Shown: positions 23,930 through 36,814, counted from the stretch's first letter. The stretch is 64,000 nt of DNA from Trichosphaerium sp. ATCC 40318 (GCA_038496445.1 JALMLS010000538.1:186001-250000); one strand, 5' to 3'. The notes: generated by a model not told the origin, from the letters alone. Made by a program: numbers and translations.

Positions 23930-24331
23930 ATGTCGAAATCAGCAGGAAAAGGAGGAAGAAAAGCCGGTGACAAATCTCGTTCATTCAAAGCGGGCCTTAC
24001 ATTCCCAGTCGGTCGTCTCCACAGGCAACTCAAACAAGGACAATTCGCAAAGCGCGTAGGTATCGGTGCCCCAGTTTACTTGGCAGCCGTCCTCGAATAC
24101 TTGACCGCCGAAGTTCTCGAACTCGCCGGTAACGCCGCTCGTGATAACAAAAAAGTCCGTATTGTACCAAGACACGTCATGTTGGCCGTTAGAAACGACG
24201 AAGAACTCAACAAGCTCCTCGGAAAAGTAACTATCTCCAACGCCGGTGTTATTCCAAACATCCACACCAACCTCTTGCCAGAGAAACAAAAGAAGCAAAT
24301 GGTTGAGAGTGGTGAATCCCAACTCTACTAA
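23930..24331 (+). CDS. H2A: Histone H2A with C-terminal SQ motif
   Basis: Intronless, 133 residues. The tail ([23 protein letters not shown]) precedes the H2A fold: [64 protein letters not shown] and [21 protein letters not shown]. The C-terminus is SGESQLY. It resembles the H2A.X phosphorylation motif SQ-acidic-aromatic but has Leu where the acidic residue normally sits. It may serve as both canonical H2A and an H2A.X-like damage marker, as happens in several protists; the Leu makes this less sure. Confidence 0.96.
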   Translation: MSKSAGKGGRKAGDKSRSFKAGLTFPVGRLHRQLKQGQFAKRVGIGAPVYLAAVLEYLTAEVLELAGNAARDNKKVRIVPRHVMLAVRNDEELNKLLGKVTISNAGVIPNIHTNLLPEKQKKQMVESGESQLY

Positions 24332-24359
24332 GCAACTAGCTTTTACGAGCTCAAAAAAT

Positions 24360-24375
24360 GGCTTTTTTTAAAGCC
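24360..24375 (+). terminator. Histone 3' stem-loop of H2A
   Basis: GGCTTT-TTTT-AAAGCC: perfect 6-bp stem and 4-nt T loop, starting 29 nt after the stop codon. It is preceded by an A-run (TCAAAAAAT), as in animal and algal histone genes. No ACCCA follows. Confidence 0.82.
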
Positions 24376-24587
24376 TCTTTCCCCTTGTAACTCTAATTTT
24401 AAACGTTTTGTACTCTGTAGCATAAATACTTCAAATTTTCAAAAAATCGCGGCAAATTGCGTTTAGTACTTTCGCTTTTCATATACTGCAGTAGTTTGCG
24501 CTTAGCTTTGTTTTTTACTACGCGTGTAAGTAGAAGATTGATGCCGACTTAAAAACGTTCTTTTGTGGTTGAATTTACAAGCGTAGC

Positions 24588-26211
24588 ATGTTGTGCCAGG
24601 TAGGGTACCCTGTTGAGCATATAACAGGCGTTGTTGACACGGGTAATGTTAATTTGTTTTCTTTTTGCGTACGCTAAGCCTGTGCGTAGTTGAGGACTAC
24701 CAACTTGTCGTTACAGCGTCAAATTCGTCGCCTGAAGGCTCTGTAATTGATGTGTGGGGTTGGCCGTATGTTACGTCAGACGAAAAGGTGCGTTTCAGCG
24801 CTATTTGGCGTTGTACTGTGTCATTTCTTACCATTTAATTTGTAGCCGCCTATTGTCGATCCTGTAGCTCACTATGTGGAAACTCGTGGCGCTATAACCT
24901 GTTTACAGGTACTTTTGGTATTTTACGGCTTTTATTCATCTATTATAGGGTATGCACTCTTCTGTGCGTACGCTGTTTCTCGTTGGGCTTAATTCTGGAC
25001 ACGTTATCCTACAAGAGCTTCCATTAGAAGATTTGGTACGCTTTTTATTGATTAACGCGCTAATCAGCGACTCTAACGCTTATGTAGCACGTCAAAGAGT
25101 TGCAAAGTGAAAAATTACATAGTGCTGCCGTATGCGCAATGGATGTTAGGGTAGATAATAACGTTGGATGCTCTGCGGACGAGAGCGGCAAAGTAATCAT
25201 CTTTGAGTTTCTAGATCATGGCGTGAAGCGTGGAGATGTTAGAGAATTTTTTTCAGTGGTTATGACGCTTGGTGCGTTCGTTTGGCTATCAATGCAGTGC
25301 TCTTTGGTCGTTTTGGAAGAGATTTTTTTCTTGTTTTTTTGTTTGTTTGGCTCGTTTTTTGGCTTACGTTGGGTTAGACGTCAGAGCACCTCCTCAGTGT
25401 ATTCGGTTTATCAATAAGGATACATTGGCTATGTCTATAACGAATGAGATTCACTTCTATGACCTATTAAATCCTAAAAAGCCTAGAGCGAAGATACACT
25501 GGTACTTTTTTTTTTTTTTTTCAAGAAGCGAATGGTTTTAATTTTTTTTTGTTGCTTCTGCTGGTTTTATTCACTTGTATGTTAGTGGTAATGACTTGAG
25601 TGACTGGGTTTGGTCTTTTGCAATACATCCTGATCGTCAAGATATCCTTGTTTCTGGTGCAGCCAACGGAAAAATAAGTTTGTTTGACACCCGAGATGCT
25701 ACATTAATCAGAACACTTCCTTCGCAACATAACTCAATAGGTACGCACTCTTATTACTATACAGTGTTTAAAAACCCTCATACACAATATATGCCTATTG
25801 GCCTACGTTTTCAGGCGAGCCTGTGGGTCTAATCGTGACACTTTGTGTTTAATCAACTTTTTTTTTTTGACTTTGGCTTTTTTTTCTAGTGTGGGATGTT
25901 GCATTTTTCCATGCGTTCCCCGATAAGATTGTATCATGTAGTGACGATGGTTTCTTGATTTTATGGGATTTTAATAAGGAGCATGCGTTGAGGACTGCTG
26001 ACCCTTTTAAAGGTGCTGTTGCACCACAAATTATACGAAAAGTGCTTATAAAGAATGGATTGCCTTTGAACGGTATGGACAGCGCTTGGTTTCCTTTTTG
26101 GATTTATGAAGTACTTATAATATGTTATTAGGTATATATGTACCGATGTCTCGTAATGGCATATGTGTAGCAGCAGAGCAAGGGTTGCTATTTCGAAACA
26201 ACGTTTTTTGA
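24588..26211 (+). CDS. NUP43: WD40 protein, probable nucleoporin NUP43
   Basis: Multi-exon beta-propeller protein. In order: MLCQVGYPVEHITGVVDTVEDYQLVVTASN; VIDVWGWP; ITCLQGMHSSVRTLFLVGLNSGHVILQEL; HSAAVCAMDVRVDNNVGCSADESGKVIIFEF; PPQCIRFINKDTLAMSITNEIHFYDLLNP; WVWSFAIHPDRQDILVSGAANGKISLFDTRD; PVWDVAFFHAFPDKIVSCSDDGFLILWDFN; and GIYVPMSRNGICVAAEQGLLF. The sequence of blades, including the last 'W-V-F-H-P' and 'CS-DG-L-WD' blade, follows NUP43, a scaffold part of the nuclear pore Y-complex. WD40 proteins are easily confused, so the exact name is tentative. Introns carry T-runs of up to 15. The first intron likely uses the CGTAG acceptor at 24702-24706, which keeps the frame. Confidence 0.62.
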
Positions 26212-26278
26212 TTTTTTTTATTTGGTGTTGATATTCTCGATTTGTTGTAAATTTGAAGAAAATAGAGAAGAATTCAAG

Positions 26279-28834
26279 ATGCAACTCCTGTTTACAATTA
26301 TTATTCTACTCTCAAACAGTTGAGCATTTGCTTCTGCAATAGCGAGAATTATCAGCAATATGATTTCGTACTCTTACATTTTTAATTAGTTACATTGGCA
26401 TTGTCGCCATGTTTGAGCTGCGTGTCAATGTCGCAACTTTTAATACGTTACTTGAAATCGCCTTAACGTCTTCCAAGGTTAACATTTCGTGATCCTATGT
26501 TTCTCACTTGATGCTGCAGTGTCTGTACCGAGGATCAGAGATGGTTTATTTTGTTTCCTTTTTTATTGGTTTTTGAGATCGTCAGCTACTTTCAAGTCTT
26601 ACTGTCACGCGAAGATATGAACGTTGCAACATATCTGGTTATTTTTCTTTCCGTATTCATTTACGTACAGGTATTAACTAGGATTTAAATTAACAAATTA
26701 AACAAAATAGGGAAGCACGAGTTATTTTGTTGGGAATGAAAATGTAATTAATGGCTACCAAAAGGATGAACAGTATAATCTTGTAGAAAAAGTAGGATCT
26801 ATAAACGGTATAGCGGCTACATCAAGTTATGTATATTGGACAGATAACGTACAAGGTATTGTACGCAGGTAAGCCCCAGAAATAGGAATAACAGTCCTTC
26901 GTTTATTAGTTGTTCAAAATTTTGTTTTTTTTTTTGTCCCTACGCTTCGACCCACGTGATTTTGATTTCTTTGGTGGTAGCACTCGTTTTCTTTTACACT
27001 TCGTAGTTTAATTACCATGTTTTTAATTTATTTTACACGTGGGGTTTTCGACAAAATAGAATTTTTTTTTTTTGACTTTACTTCATTCGGCTGTTTAGTG
27101 CTAAAGCCAGTTGAGGTCAAATTTAAAGTTTGGAGATATAAAAACTATCTACAAGTGCGCTTTGAGGGTATCTTGTGAGCTTGGTCCTATTGCCGCACGT
27201 GGTACCACCGCTGTGTTTACTGTTGGCGAAGGGCTATTTGTTTTTCGTGAAAAAGCATCTGAGGTAACACCTTTGGAGGGATTCAACACTGGAAGACTAT
27301 TTACTGTTTATGGTACATACATATTTGTAGGTTTTCAATTTGAAATACACAAAATTTTTGTGCTCCATAGAAGCAACTCAAAAAAGAAGCAATGTGTTTG
27401 TGGTCGGCTTCTAGCATTTTGCAAATGTGCTATTGCCAGCGCTTGTATCTATAACCGAAAGGGTCACGCTGCTTCACAAAACTTATAAGGTTTTTACGTC
27501 CAAAGTTTTATCTTACTCTTGATAGATATTGCTTTCTTAGGAGAAAGCAGAATATTTTTAACATCGAATACACCTAATTATGCATTAACAACAATCACGT
27601 TGGATTCAGTTGATAACTTTAAAGTTGTTTACACAGGTACGTTTTGTACACTGTGGTAAAATGTTAAGATCTCATTATTAGATACTCAGTTTTATGGTAT
27701 TGCAATACAAGAACAAGAGTTCAAGATACTGTTCAGTAATAATGATATCGAGAGCGGCCTTATCAGTGGCACAATAGTAATATCAGACGATGGAAAAGCT
27801 GCGCAAATACTTGATACAACCACAAAACGATTGGAATTTTCTACATACATCGCTTGGAGTATTACTTCAGGCGTTGTTTATGTTGCGCAAAAAAATTGTA
27901 CTTTCCTTCTTTTTTTTTTTCTTCTTGTAAATTTATCTATGTTGACCTTTCTTTTTGTTTAGCTGTGTTAACATCCAACGGTGATAATGACTTCACAGAT
28001 ATTGATAGAGTACCTGGGCCAATGGCTATTTCAGGTAATGAACTAACATAGCTGTGATAAGTGCCTTGATTAATTATTGCTGTAGATGGAGTGTCTGTTG
28101 CAACACGTGCACCAACTACTATATCTCGTGTACCAGCTGTTGCGGTGGCTCCAGTGTTCGAAGTAGGTGTACCATCAGCGACTGCGGTATGCAAAACTAC
28201 AGGTATAAGTGATGCAGAATGTGTTAACGGAAAGGTCCGTGTTGACAAAGATGTTGTTATTGATGATGACACCGAAATTAATACAGACATAGAAATTAAT
28301 GGTACGTACCAACCAGCGTGCGAGGTATTTTTTCTGATATGTTTTGTAGGCAACTTTACAATAACCAATTCAAATACTAAGTTGGTAATCAAAGACGGTG
28401 GCACGTTAAATATTTCTGGTTGTGCGGATTTCAGTGGTACTTTGGTTATTGATGGTGATGACTTTTCAGAGAGAGAAATCGCTACTTTTGACTGCCGTGG
28501 AAACTCGACGTTTGACGTAATAGAAGTAGCGTATGTGCTAGTCCCTATGTCACTTATATTTTAATAAGTTATTAGTAATGAAGATTCGTGCAAGGAAGTT
28601 ACAGCCAGGCAATCGTATTCGGAGACAAAACTGACAGCTACTTTCATTGTCAGAAATGTATGTGGAGACGGTACTCTGGCTACTTGGCAGCTTGTTGTAA
28701 TGATAATCGCTGTTACTGTTGTCATAGCTGGTGTTATTGGGGTAGCTGTTTTTATTTATATGAAGAAGCAAACTGCTAAGAGTGAGTTCATGCATCAAGT
28801 TGAAGAACCAATACAAACCGCACAAAAACAATAA
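26279..28834 (+). CDS. Type I membrane protein with YWTD-like propeller motif
   Basis: Multi-exon. A signal peptide (MQLLFTIIILLSNS) starts it. A middle part has propeller-like strands: SYFVGNENVINGYQ, then INGIAATSSYVYWTDNVQGIVRR, whose YWTD box is the hallmark of LDL-receptor-type beta-propellers, and FTVGEGLFVFREKASEVTPLEGF. Then come a Thr/Val/Ala-rich linker, a region with CKTTGISDAECVNG and DKDVVIDDDTEINTDIEING, and NTKLVIKDGGTLNISGCADFSGTLVIDGD, the kind of repeat seen in beta-helix or 'tail' surface proteins. Near the end a single helix (LVVMIIAVTVVIAGVIGVAVFIYMKK) precedes a short cytosolic tail. Only one YWTD box is plain. The role is unknown; a surface receptor or adhesin is the natural guess. 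Confidence 0.6.
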
Positions 28835-29016
28835 TTTCAATTCTCCATCTTAGTGTTGTTGAAACAGCTGTACTAAAGCACGTGATTCAAAGAGATTTTT
28901 TGGAAATAAAGGATGTTTACAAGGAATTTTGTTTTGATGAAGGCACGTGGGTATCACGTGCAAAATGAAAGGAAGTTAAGGAATTATTCTTTTATTTTAT
29001 TTTTTCTTGTTTGAGT
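28835..29016. other. Short convergent intergenic region
   Basis: 3' ends of the YWTD protein and the aminopeptidase face each other across 182 bp. Three CACGTG palindromes cluster at about 28880-28960. Confidence 0.5.
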
Positions 29017-32000
29017 TTATCCAAACGCCACTGCAAAGTCGTTGTTTATTTTCAATTGTGTTAGTATTCCTTGAGATTCGAACTCATTAAAAAAAGACTT
29101 CCATGAGTTTTCAAGTAGTCCAGTAACTTCAGAAATCCTAAAACCAATCATCAGTAAACATTTTAAAAGTGAACATAAATTTTGAAAACAAAATGTTCTG
29201 TTTGGCTCTAGAAGACTAGTGGAGGGTTAAAAAAATGAGACTTACCAAAATTTTCCAGCTACTGCGTTAATAAAGACATCTTGAGCATCACTCTTCGCAG
29301 TATTTACAAGAAGCAAATCAGTGCTTGTCAACAGTGTATTGATATCCTTCAATGCGTTTATCCAAATATTTCTTCTGCACACAGAATTCAAACTGATACT
29401 CACTCCTTCAGCTGTTATCTACAACAAGATAAGAACGATATATCCTCTAATAGCATTGGTTCTTTGCTGAAGGCTTTGCTTTGACAAATTTTCTAAAGGC
29501 ACAAGATGCTTCACGTGGCCAAGAGATTTTGGACAAAAAAAAGTTGTTAATACTTACCCTTTCATCTAACTTTAGGTTTCCGACTACAGTGCTTATAAAA
29601 GAGCATTCTGAAGAGAGTAGCATTGCGTTAAGAACATCAGTGTTGTGGTTTTTTAGGAAGAGCTAAGCAAGGCAAGTGTTAGTCAAACACGACGTTGAAA
29701 TAAGTTGTTTTATAAATATGAATGTTTCACGCACTGAGTGAAGGACAGGTATCGATGTAGAATTGTACATTGAAACAGCTAAATATGCGGCTTTTTGGTA
29801 CACTTCTGGTATCTTACTACCACCGCTTTGTTCTTTCCAAAACATTGCGGAAACTTCTTTGATTATCGCGTCGGTACCTTCATTTTCTTAGTAAGTATTT
29901 TTCAATGTTTTTTCGAAGGGCCGAAAAAATCTCGGCATAGCTTGTTATTACACTTACCAAAATAAACATCCCAGTAGTATATTTCTGATAGTAGAGATTC
30001 AGGTGTATTTTTATGGTTCATCATTGGTTTAAATGCAGTGGTGATAATCTAAAGTTCACGTTTAGAAGAAGTTTCAGAGAAAATCATCTTTTAACGTACT
30101 CTCGCATAGTATGGGAACGATGGTGTCTCGATCAATAGTGGGTGTACAGATGCCCATTGTGATACCAATAGAGACCATAACTCAACATCATAGAGAGTTG
30201 TGACAACATTAGTTAATTGAACAACAGTCTCAACATCAACATGTCCTGTTTTCAAAAGGAAGAACATTTGACGGATGAGAAGCTTGTTCTGAACAACGTT
30301 TCTATTTTCAAGGTCACCGAAAATAGAGTCCCATAAATCAGGTGAATAGTTTGTCAACAAATATGCGCTCCAGTTGTAGTTACCTTGAGGACATAATGAG
30401 TTAGGATTTCGGAATTTTTTGTTTTGTTTTGTTTTGGACTCACCAATGATCAAGTCGGCGTCTTCATTGATTTTTACAGTTATAGGGTCTTTACGTAATT
30501 CTATACTCTTATATTCAGTGCTAGGAGCACCTAGTTCACCGATTTGGAGTGTCATATTAACCCACCATGTTTGTCCTTCCAAGTACCTTCAAACGATTTG
30601 TTAGTATGTTTTGTCAAAAAAGACTTTTTTAACGGCTTGTACTTGGATATAGGAGACTGAGATATCATTACACTTGTTTTAGATACAGTAGATATTGTTA
30701 CTACTGGAAAACCTCGCTGATACATCCATGTACCTAAGTAATGAAATGACATCTTTGAAACACATTCAAGATTTTAAAAGAAAATGATTAAAAATCTTCG
30801 TACTTAAATCCTCCTTTGTAGTGCCGCCCATCACGTGTTGGAACGAGTCAAGAAGATCGTCTACAGTAGGGTTTGTATATTTATGAAGCTCCAAGTGGTG
30901 TGTCAAGGCTAAGAACAAGTTAGGCAAGTCAACGAATGATCGGAAAAAAATCAGGTCAATTATTATATTACCTTTGTTCCAAGCAGCTTCTCCTTTTGTT
31001 TCAACAATATATTTGTTTATAGCAGCTCCTTTTCCATAAGCAATATTAGAGAATCCGTTCTGAGCTGATGATTGGCTACCAAGAACATCCTTTTCAGGCA
31101 CAGAAAGTGCATGGCTTATACCTGTGGCACGTGTTAGTGACATATTTACAAGAACGCGAACAGAAGTGAAGCACAAGTTTTTGGATAAAGGCAAAGCATA
31201 TTATCGAATAACAAAGGGTGAGTTGGTTACCTTTGTAGTCGATTTCCATTCCAGAGAAGAATGCAAAGTTAAAGAAACTAAGAGGGCTATCAAGGCTGTA
31301 AATATCCCATGTTGGATGAAGAGATTTTACAGATGTAAACTGAAGATATCTCGCGAATCCTTCATGCAAATACACTACGAGGTATCATTATTAGAGGGGT
31401 ATGTTATATAGATTATATTACCTTCTGACCACCATGGCATCGTAACGGTATCTCCGAACCATTGGTGAGACAGTTCGTGACAAGTAACCTGAGCGATGAG
31501 TTGTATTTGAGCAAGATTCGGATTTTTTGGATCAGTCAAAAGAAAGTCTGTAGCATAAGTCACTAATCCCCAATTCTCCATAGCATCATCTACTATTGCA
31601 GGACGGCAATGGCGTCAAGTTTCTTCATTGGTGACCAAGGAATAGGCGAATATAAAGCTGAAAAAAAATGAACAAAAAAACAGGCTTGATTGACTCTGTC
31701 GTACGTGTGAAGTACTCAATGCATCCTACTGTTGATGCTAGTCCGAAAGCTCCAAGTTTTTTCGCATAGCCACCTGCGGGTGCGTATAGCCTGTAACGGA
31801 TGTCTTTTGTTTGGTGCTCTATATACTCAAACTTTCCTATAGCAAATGCGACGAGGTACACTGACATAGGCATTGGAGATTTTTCAAAAATAAACGTTGT
31901 AGTTCCAGCAACTTTTCTAATTTCTTGTTCCTTCGTGTTAAACAATGCGGTGTAATTAGTAGGCACTCTAATAATAGCTTGCATATGTGCTTTCATAGCT

Positions 32001-33058
32001 TAAAATAACAAGTTAGCGAGATACAAAGGTAAAGTCACAACAGCAGAGGTGAAAGGTTTTGTCACAAAGGCTAGAGTTTGTGGATCTATCTCTGTAGTAA
32101 CTTGTCGTACCTGGTTCATCGAAACAAGGGAATGCCATGCGGGCGTATATTGCTTCAAATTGAGTAGCATACATGTATTCAGATGAAGAGGCTCTTTTTT
32201 GTTTTTCTATTTTGTTGTCAATAATTTCTATTTTTATCAGGACAACACGTGCTTTCTCTTGGTTTATTTGAAGTCCCTGAATAATACGCCATTGCTTGCG
32301 TTGCTTCTTCGTCTGACATTTCATCGACGTCAATATCGGTAGAACTCTGGAAAAATCCTGTAGCGTTCTTGGTATTGATTGTGGCTAAAAATACAAGGTA
32401 CACGTTAGAACTCATCGAAAGTTTTTCTTTTTTTTTTGTGACGCAAAAAAATATCTTCGGACTTACACGTGAACGCAACGATCAATGAGGCAGTGCCTAA
32501 TTTGATTGGATCCTTAAAAGATATAATAGCGAATTGTCGAATGTTATCAAGGTCAATTGACTCCGCAGTAATGTAAGGACCTCCTGGTTGATGTAATACA
32601 ACGTCTTGAGCCAAAATCTTCGGACGAAGTCAGCTTCAAAAAGAAGGAGAACAAAAAAACTGGTTTCCGGATCTTTTTCCGATTTTTTTGGAACGACGAA
32701 TGGAAAAAACGATGTTCGTCTCGGATACGCCTTCTTTTGATGTTTTCGTATACGTACAGTAAGTTCGCTTTGATGAAGTACGATACAAGTCGTTTCGACA
32801 TGGACAGTGATGTTCAGCTGTATTACACCCTGGTACGTTGTGTCTGGGAGTTTATCTAGCGATAAAGTGATAGTATAGTCATCTGGTGTAACAGATAACG
32901 GTAATCTAATGTAAAATCAGTATTAGAATGGTCAGAACAACAGTAAACAGTTTCTGTAGTCTCACGTGCCTGTACGGAAGAGTTGTATTCATAATACACT
33001 TGCTTGCGCATAATAAAGCACATGAAAGTAGTATAATGACACAAAGAAGCTTTGTCAT
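29017..33058 (-). CDS. M1-family zinc aminopeptidase, secreted or membrane type
   Basis: Removes N-terminal residues from peptides, probably outside the cell or in the secretory route, since it starts with a signal peptide (MTKLLCVIILLSCALLCAS). Family blocks in order: LPLSVTPDDYTITLSLD (N-terminal beta domain), YMYATQFEAIYARMAFPCFDEPG, MSVYLVAFAIGKFEYIE, AMENWGLVTYATDFLL (the GAMEN-type exopeptidase motif) and VTCHELSHQWFGDTVTMPWW. After a 47-nt intron comes VYLHEGFARYLQF. The join gives HELSH-X18-E, the zinc site, with exact spacing. Downstream come the usual linker (MYQRGFPVVTI) and the helical C-terminal domain, ending NNDFAVAFG. About fifteen exons. Catalytic Tyr is not pinned down, because the exon at 30960-31090 is short. 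Confidence 0.88.
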
Positions 33059-33773
33059 TGTGGAGAAATGTCGTCAAATGTTTCACTAAATCTTACCGTT
33101 TAGGAGTTTGGACGTATTCGTTCAACTTGGCTTAACTGCGATCCGATCTATATGCTTTCAGGCTTAGTGTTGTTGGCAGGTATGCCATATAATTGCATTA
33201 GCATAGTATGCAAATAAGGCATTCTTTTAGGGTCACGCTTTTGGTAATTACTAAATTTAACCATAACAAAAGCAAACTAGGTGAAAAACTGTTATTACTT
33301 TATGAATCAATGTCATGTGGTGTACCTTGACGCGTTATGACTATGTCAGCGCTACTTAATAAACAGTTCTTTTAACCTATTTACATGTCATGCTAGCATA
33401 TGTGCTTGTGCATACCCTTGTCAATGCGAGAAGACAGGATCTCGGTACTAACTAAGTGAAGTTGTTTGCACAATTCCAACGAGTTAAAAGCTTGTCCAGC
33501 GTAGACAGAATGATCAAAGTAATCTATCACATGTTTGCTTGGTTGCAGATGATAACAAATTGTTGAATATTATTTTACAACGCATGTACGCAACAGGTAC
33601 AAAAACTTTGTTGTTTTTTTTATTGTTTGACTTATTTTCTTCCCGGTAAACTCATGCGACGCCAGTCAAAGCAAAAGTAAAGCAATATCCTAAATATCTG
33701 CATTGAATTAATCACGTCTAGTAGCTACATACAAAGGACAAGTCATTTACACAAATAAGAAACGTGTATGTTA
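33059..33773. other. Intergenic, no gene seen
   Basis: Divergent spacer of about 715 bp between the aminopeptidase and the MORN-like gene. No frame of note; presumably the promoters of both. Confidence 0.5.
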
Positions 33774-34443
33774 ATGATGCTTCAATATTTTCTTATTTGT
33801 GGGTTTTACTGTCTATTACTTGTAGTAGGATACTTAATAACGTCTAAAAGCAAGGTATGTATAAAAAACGCGTGTGGTTACTAACAACACTGAGTAGCTT
33901 AAGGATATAGTAAACATTGAGAAAGAAGCATGTTGCCGTCTATTAGACCTTCCAACAGAGCTACACCTTGATATTATTGACTTAGATTATGAAGTTTATG
34001 TAAAGTGGCCTCTTTTATCAAGACACAGTGCTATTACAACAAGGTTTGATAGTAGTTTTAACAAGCATGGAAAGTGGTTAAAGCAATCAAAACTAGGCAT
34101 CTACTGTGAACATTCTTGGAAGCATGGTAAACGTCATGGAGAACAAAAAAGAAGATATTCTAAAGACCGTATGCTTCAACAGTACAATTGTATAGATGGT
34201 AGCATTGAAGGAGAATTCAAGGAGTGGCATTACAATGGTCTACTGGCCACACAGAGCTATTTTAAAGGTAATAAATGGGAAGGCGAGTATAAAAGCTGGT
34301 ATAGAAATGGTCAGTTGTACACACATAGGTACTACAAAGAAGACAAATTGGAAGGTGAATACAAATGCTGGTACTCAGAAGGACGATTGTGTAGACACTG
34401 CTTTTATGTAAATGGTGAACTACAGAGAATACAAAGAGTTTGA
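33774..34443 (+). CDS. Membrane-anchored F-box-like protein with MORN-type repeats
   Basis: Two exons joined over a GTATGT...TAG intron (about 33855-33898) give about 207 residues. The N-terminus is a membrane helix (MMLQYFLICGFYCLLLVVGYLI). A short F-box-like element follows (CCRLLDLPTELHLDIIDLDYEVYVKWPLLSR). Then come repeats with the plan EGEYKxWYxNGQLxxxxYYKxxKxEGEYK, like MORN_2 antitoxin-type repeats. F-box-like element plus 'EGE..WY.NG' repeats is an architecture well known in amoebal and giant-virus proteins. It may target a ubiquitin ligase to a membrane. Function unproven. Confidence 0.65.
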
Positions 34444-34802
34444 TAGAAAAGGTAAATTGAATAGGCATTCTATTTATATATGAAGCGCTTGCCACACGAT
34501 ATCCAGAAAGAGTATTGTATTTCCAGATTTAAACAAGTCATTTCATCCGCCAAGGGCATAAATTCTTGTAAATCAAAAAATTAATTGGTTTTCACTGTTT
34601 TTTGTTTCTAAATACACGTGACAAATGAAATTGTCTAATTTTTACCTTACCAATAAACCGTAAAAAACTTTCTTAATTTGCGGTATATCGCTAATGCATT
34701 CTAGGTTTCTTTTGACATTTCAGCTGTGGTTCTTTGTTAAGTCATCTCTTTCATGCAGTTAAAAACTAAGTTGAGAGCTGTTTGTGCGTAGTGGTGTCGA
34801 TT
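34444..34802. other. Intergenic, no gene seen
   Basis: AT-rich spacer with one CACGTG near 34615. It presumably holds the promoter of the RCC1-like gene. Confidence 0.5.
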
Positions 34803-36814
34803 ATGGCCAAAAACCTTTCTGGTGAGGTAATTTGTAACTGTTTAGCTACTTTTGATTGACTTTAGACAAGCATTAAACAAAGATTCATATTTTAGGACAA
34901 CTAGGAACCAACTCAAGCGAAAATCAAGCCGATAATTAAAAACGACAATATCAGAGCGTTTGACAAAATGGACACCGAAGACAAGAAAGGTGAGGCTTTT
35001 GTAGCACGTTTAACTCCATCTAACAGTATTTTTTTAAAGCAGCTTATGGATACTCGTTTATGCGTAATATAACACCTGCAAAAGATAGACCATTGGTTTC
35101 TGTTTCAGTATCTAGAAAGCGTACAGTTGGTAATACTAAAGACGTACTAAAAGCGTCAACTACACTTGACACAATGTCAATGTTTGCAAGATTTTCATCA
35201 ACCAATAAAAATGTCGGACCAAATCAAGTATCCGACAGAGATATGGCTTCTGTCACAATGTCACAGTTAACAATTGAGGATCAAGATAGAGTAAAACTTA
35301 ACTATGACGCTAATGACGTATCTTCAAATGATGAAGATCAACGTGTTTACCGTTACTACCAGTGGTGGGTAAGTAATATGAAATCAAGTTAGTAGATTTA
35401 TGTTTTAACATTTCTTTTATTAAGGTTGATGGTATTGAAGAGTTTATGTATATTCATACAATCCAAGATTGGCATCGTGTACAGAAATACCAGCTTAAAG
35501 TTTATTCTTTCGATGCACCAAGATTATGTACATACTGTTTTTTGTGTCAATGTAACGCTCATGTCTGTTTCTCTTCAGCATTGAATTTTGAAGACATTTC
35601 TCCTCCTACACGGTTAGCTGAAGGATCATTTGTTAGTAAAGTATCCGAATCCTCATCTATCGTCAAAGAGAAAGAACGTATAGGTATGTAAAAATCCATA
35701 AACAAAAAACCAGAAGAGCACGTGCTTATTGTTTTCTTTTACAAAAAAGATGTCCGTATCAAAAAAGAACATGCTAGTAGAAATAATGTTGTTATTGTTG
35801 AAGGACTATGTAACTATTTACTTGGAGAGAATGGATTAGTCTATTTGGTCCCACACAATCGTTTTAGATTAACAGGAAGGGTACCTAACCTTAAACGTAT
35901 TATTCAGATTGATGCAGAAGAAAGTCATGCTCTTGCTTTGAGCAAAGATGGCCAAGTTTTCGAATGGAGATCCCACCGTCTCGTTAAGTCTAATACTCCC
36001 GTTAAACTAAGTATTGGCTATTTCATTGTATCCATAGCTACAGGGTTAAACTATTCAATGGCATTAACCAACAAAGGATTTGTTTTTTCTTGGGGTGATA
36101 ATTCATTTGGTCAACTTGGCCACTCTTTGGATAAACCAACAGGAGTACCAACAAAAATTCCCAACCTAGAAAAAGTTACTCAAATAAGTGGTGGAAGAGA
36201 AGATTCTGTTGTATTAATTTCGGATGGGTCACTTACTGTGATGGGCAGAATTCCTGCTATCAGGGTACGCTATATCAAATTTTTCAAATTTGAACGCCAA
36301 GCTCCGTCAGGTTCTTCTCTCAAACGAGATTGGTTCGTATTCTAGTTTCCATTCGCTGTTGAGATAAGCAAATGACTGCGCTTGGCAATGTTTAATTTGA
36401 AGGAAACGGTAACAACCATGAAATCTAAGTACTTTTTTTTTGTAGCATGGAAAAGGACGAACGTATTACAACACTTTTGATGGTGATAAGATAACACTTT
36501 TAAAGCATAACTTTGCTCTAACATCATCTGGAAAAGTATATGAAGTCACAACATCAAAGAAAAAACTTATCAGTGGCAACCTAAAGGTAACAGATATCTG
36601 TGGAAGACAGACTCCTTATTTTTTGGTTAACAACGGAGACATTTATCAAAAACAGCAAAAGAAGGTTAAAAAAATATCATCTTCATCTCAACGTGTACTC
36701 TATCACGCTTGCTCAACAGTGTTTGTTTCCGATTCAAGGACATTGGTTTTGAATGCACAAACAGGGAGAGCAAAATGGATTACAGATCCTGTTAAATACA
36801 ACCAATATCATTGA
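34803..36814 (+). CDS. RCC1-repeat protein
   Basis: Multi-exon. The N-terminal half (MAKNLSGED..., KPIIKNDNIRAFDKMDTEDKK, YSFMRNITPAKDRPLVSVSVS, YRYYQWWVDGIEEFMYIHTIQDWHRVQKYQLKVYSF) is not recognised and looks like an interaction region. The C-terminal half holds RCC1-type blades: IIQIDAEESHALALSKDGQVFEW, VSIATGLNYSMALTNKGFVFSWGDNSFGQLGH and VTQISGGREDSVVLISDGSLTVMG. Weaker blades follow (HNFALTSSGKVYEV, VTDICGRQTPYFLVNNGDIYQ). RCC1 blades form a seven-bladed propeller; some members are exchange factors for small GTPases, many are plain scaffolds. The first blade (LCNYLLGENGLVYLV) is degenerate. No localisation signal is seen. Confidence 0.75.
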
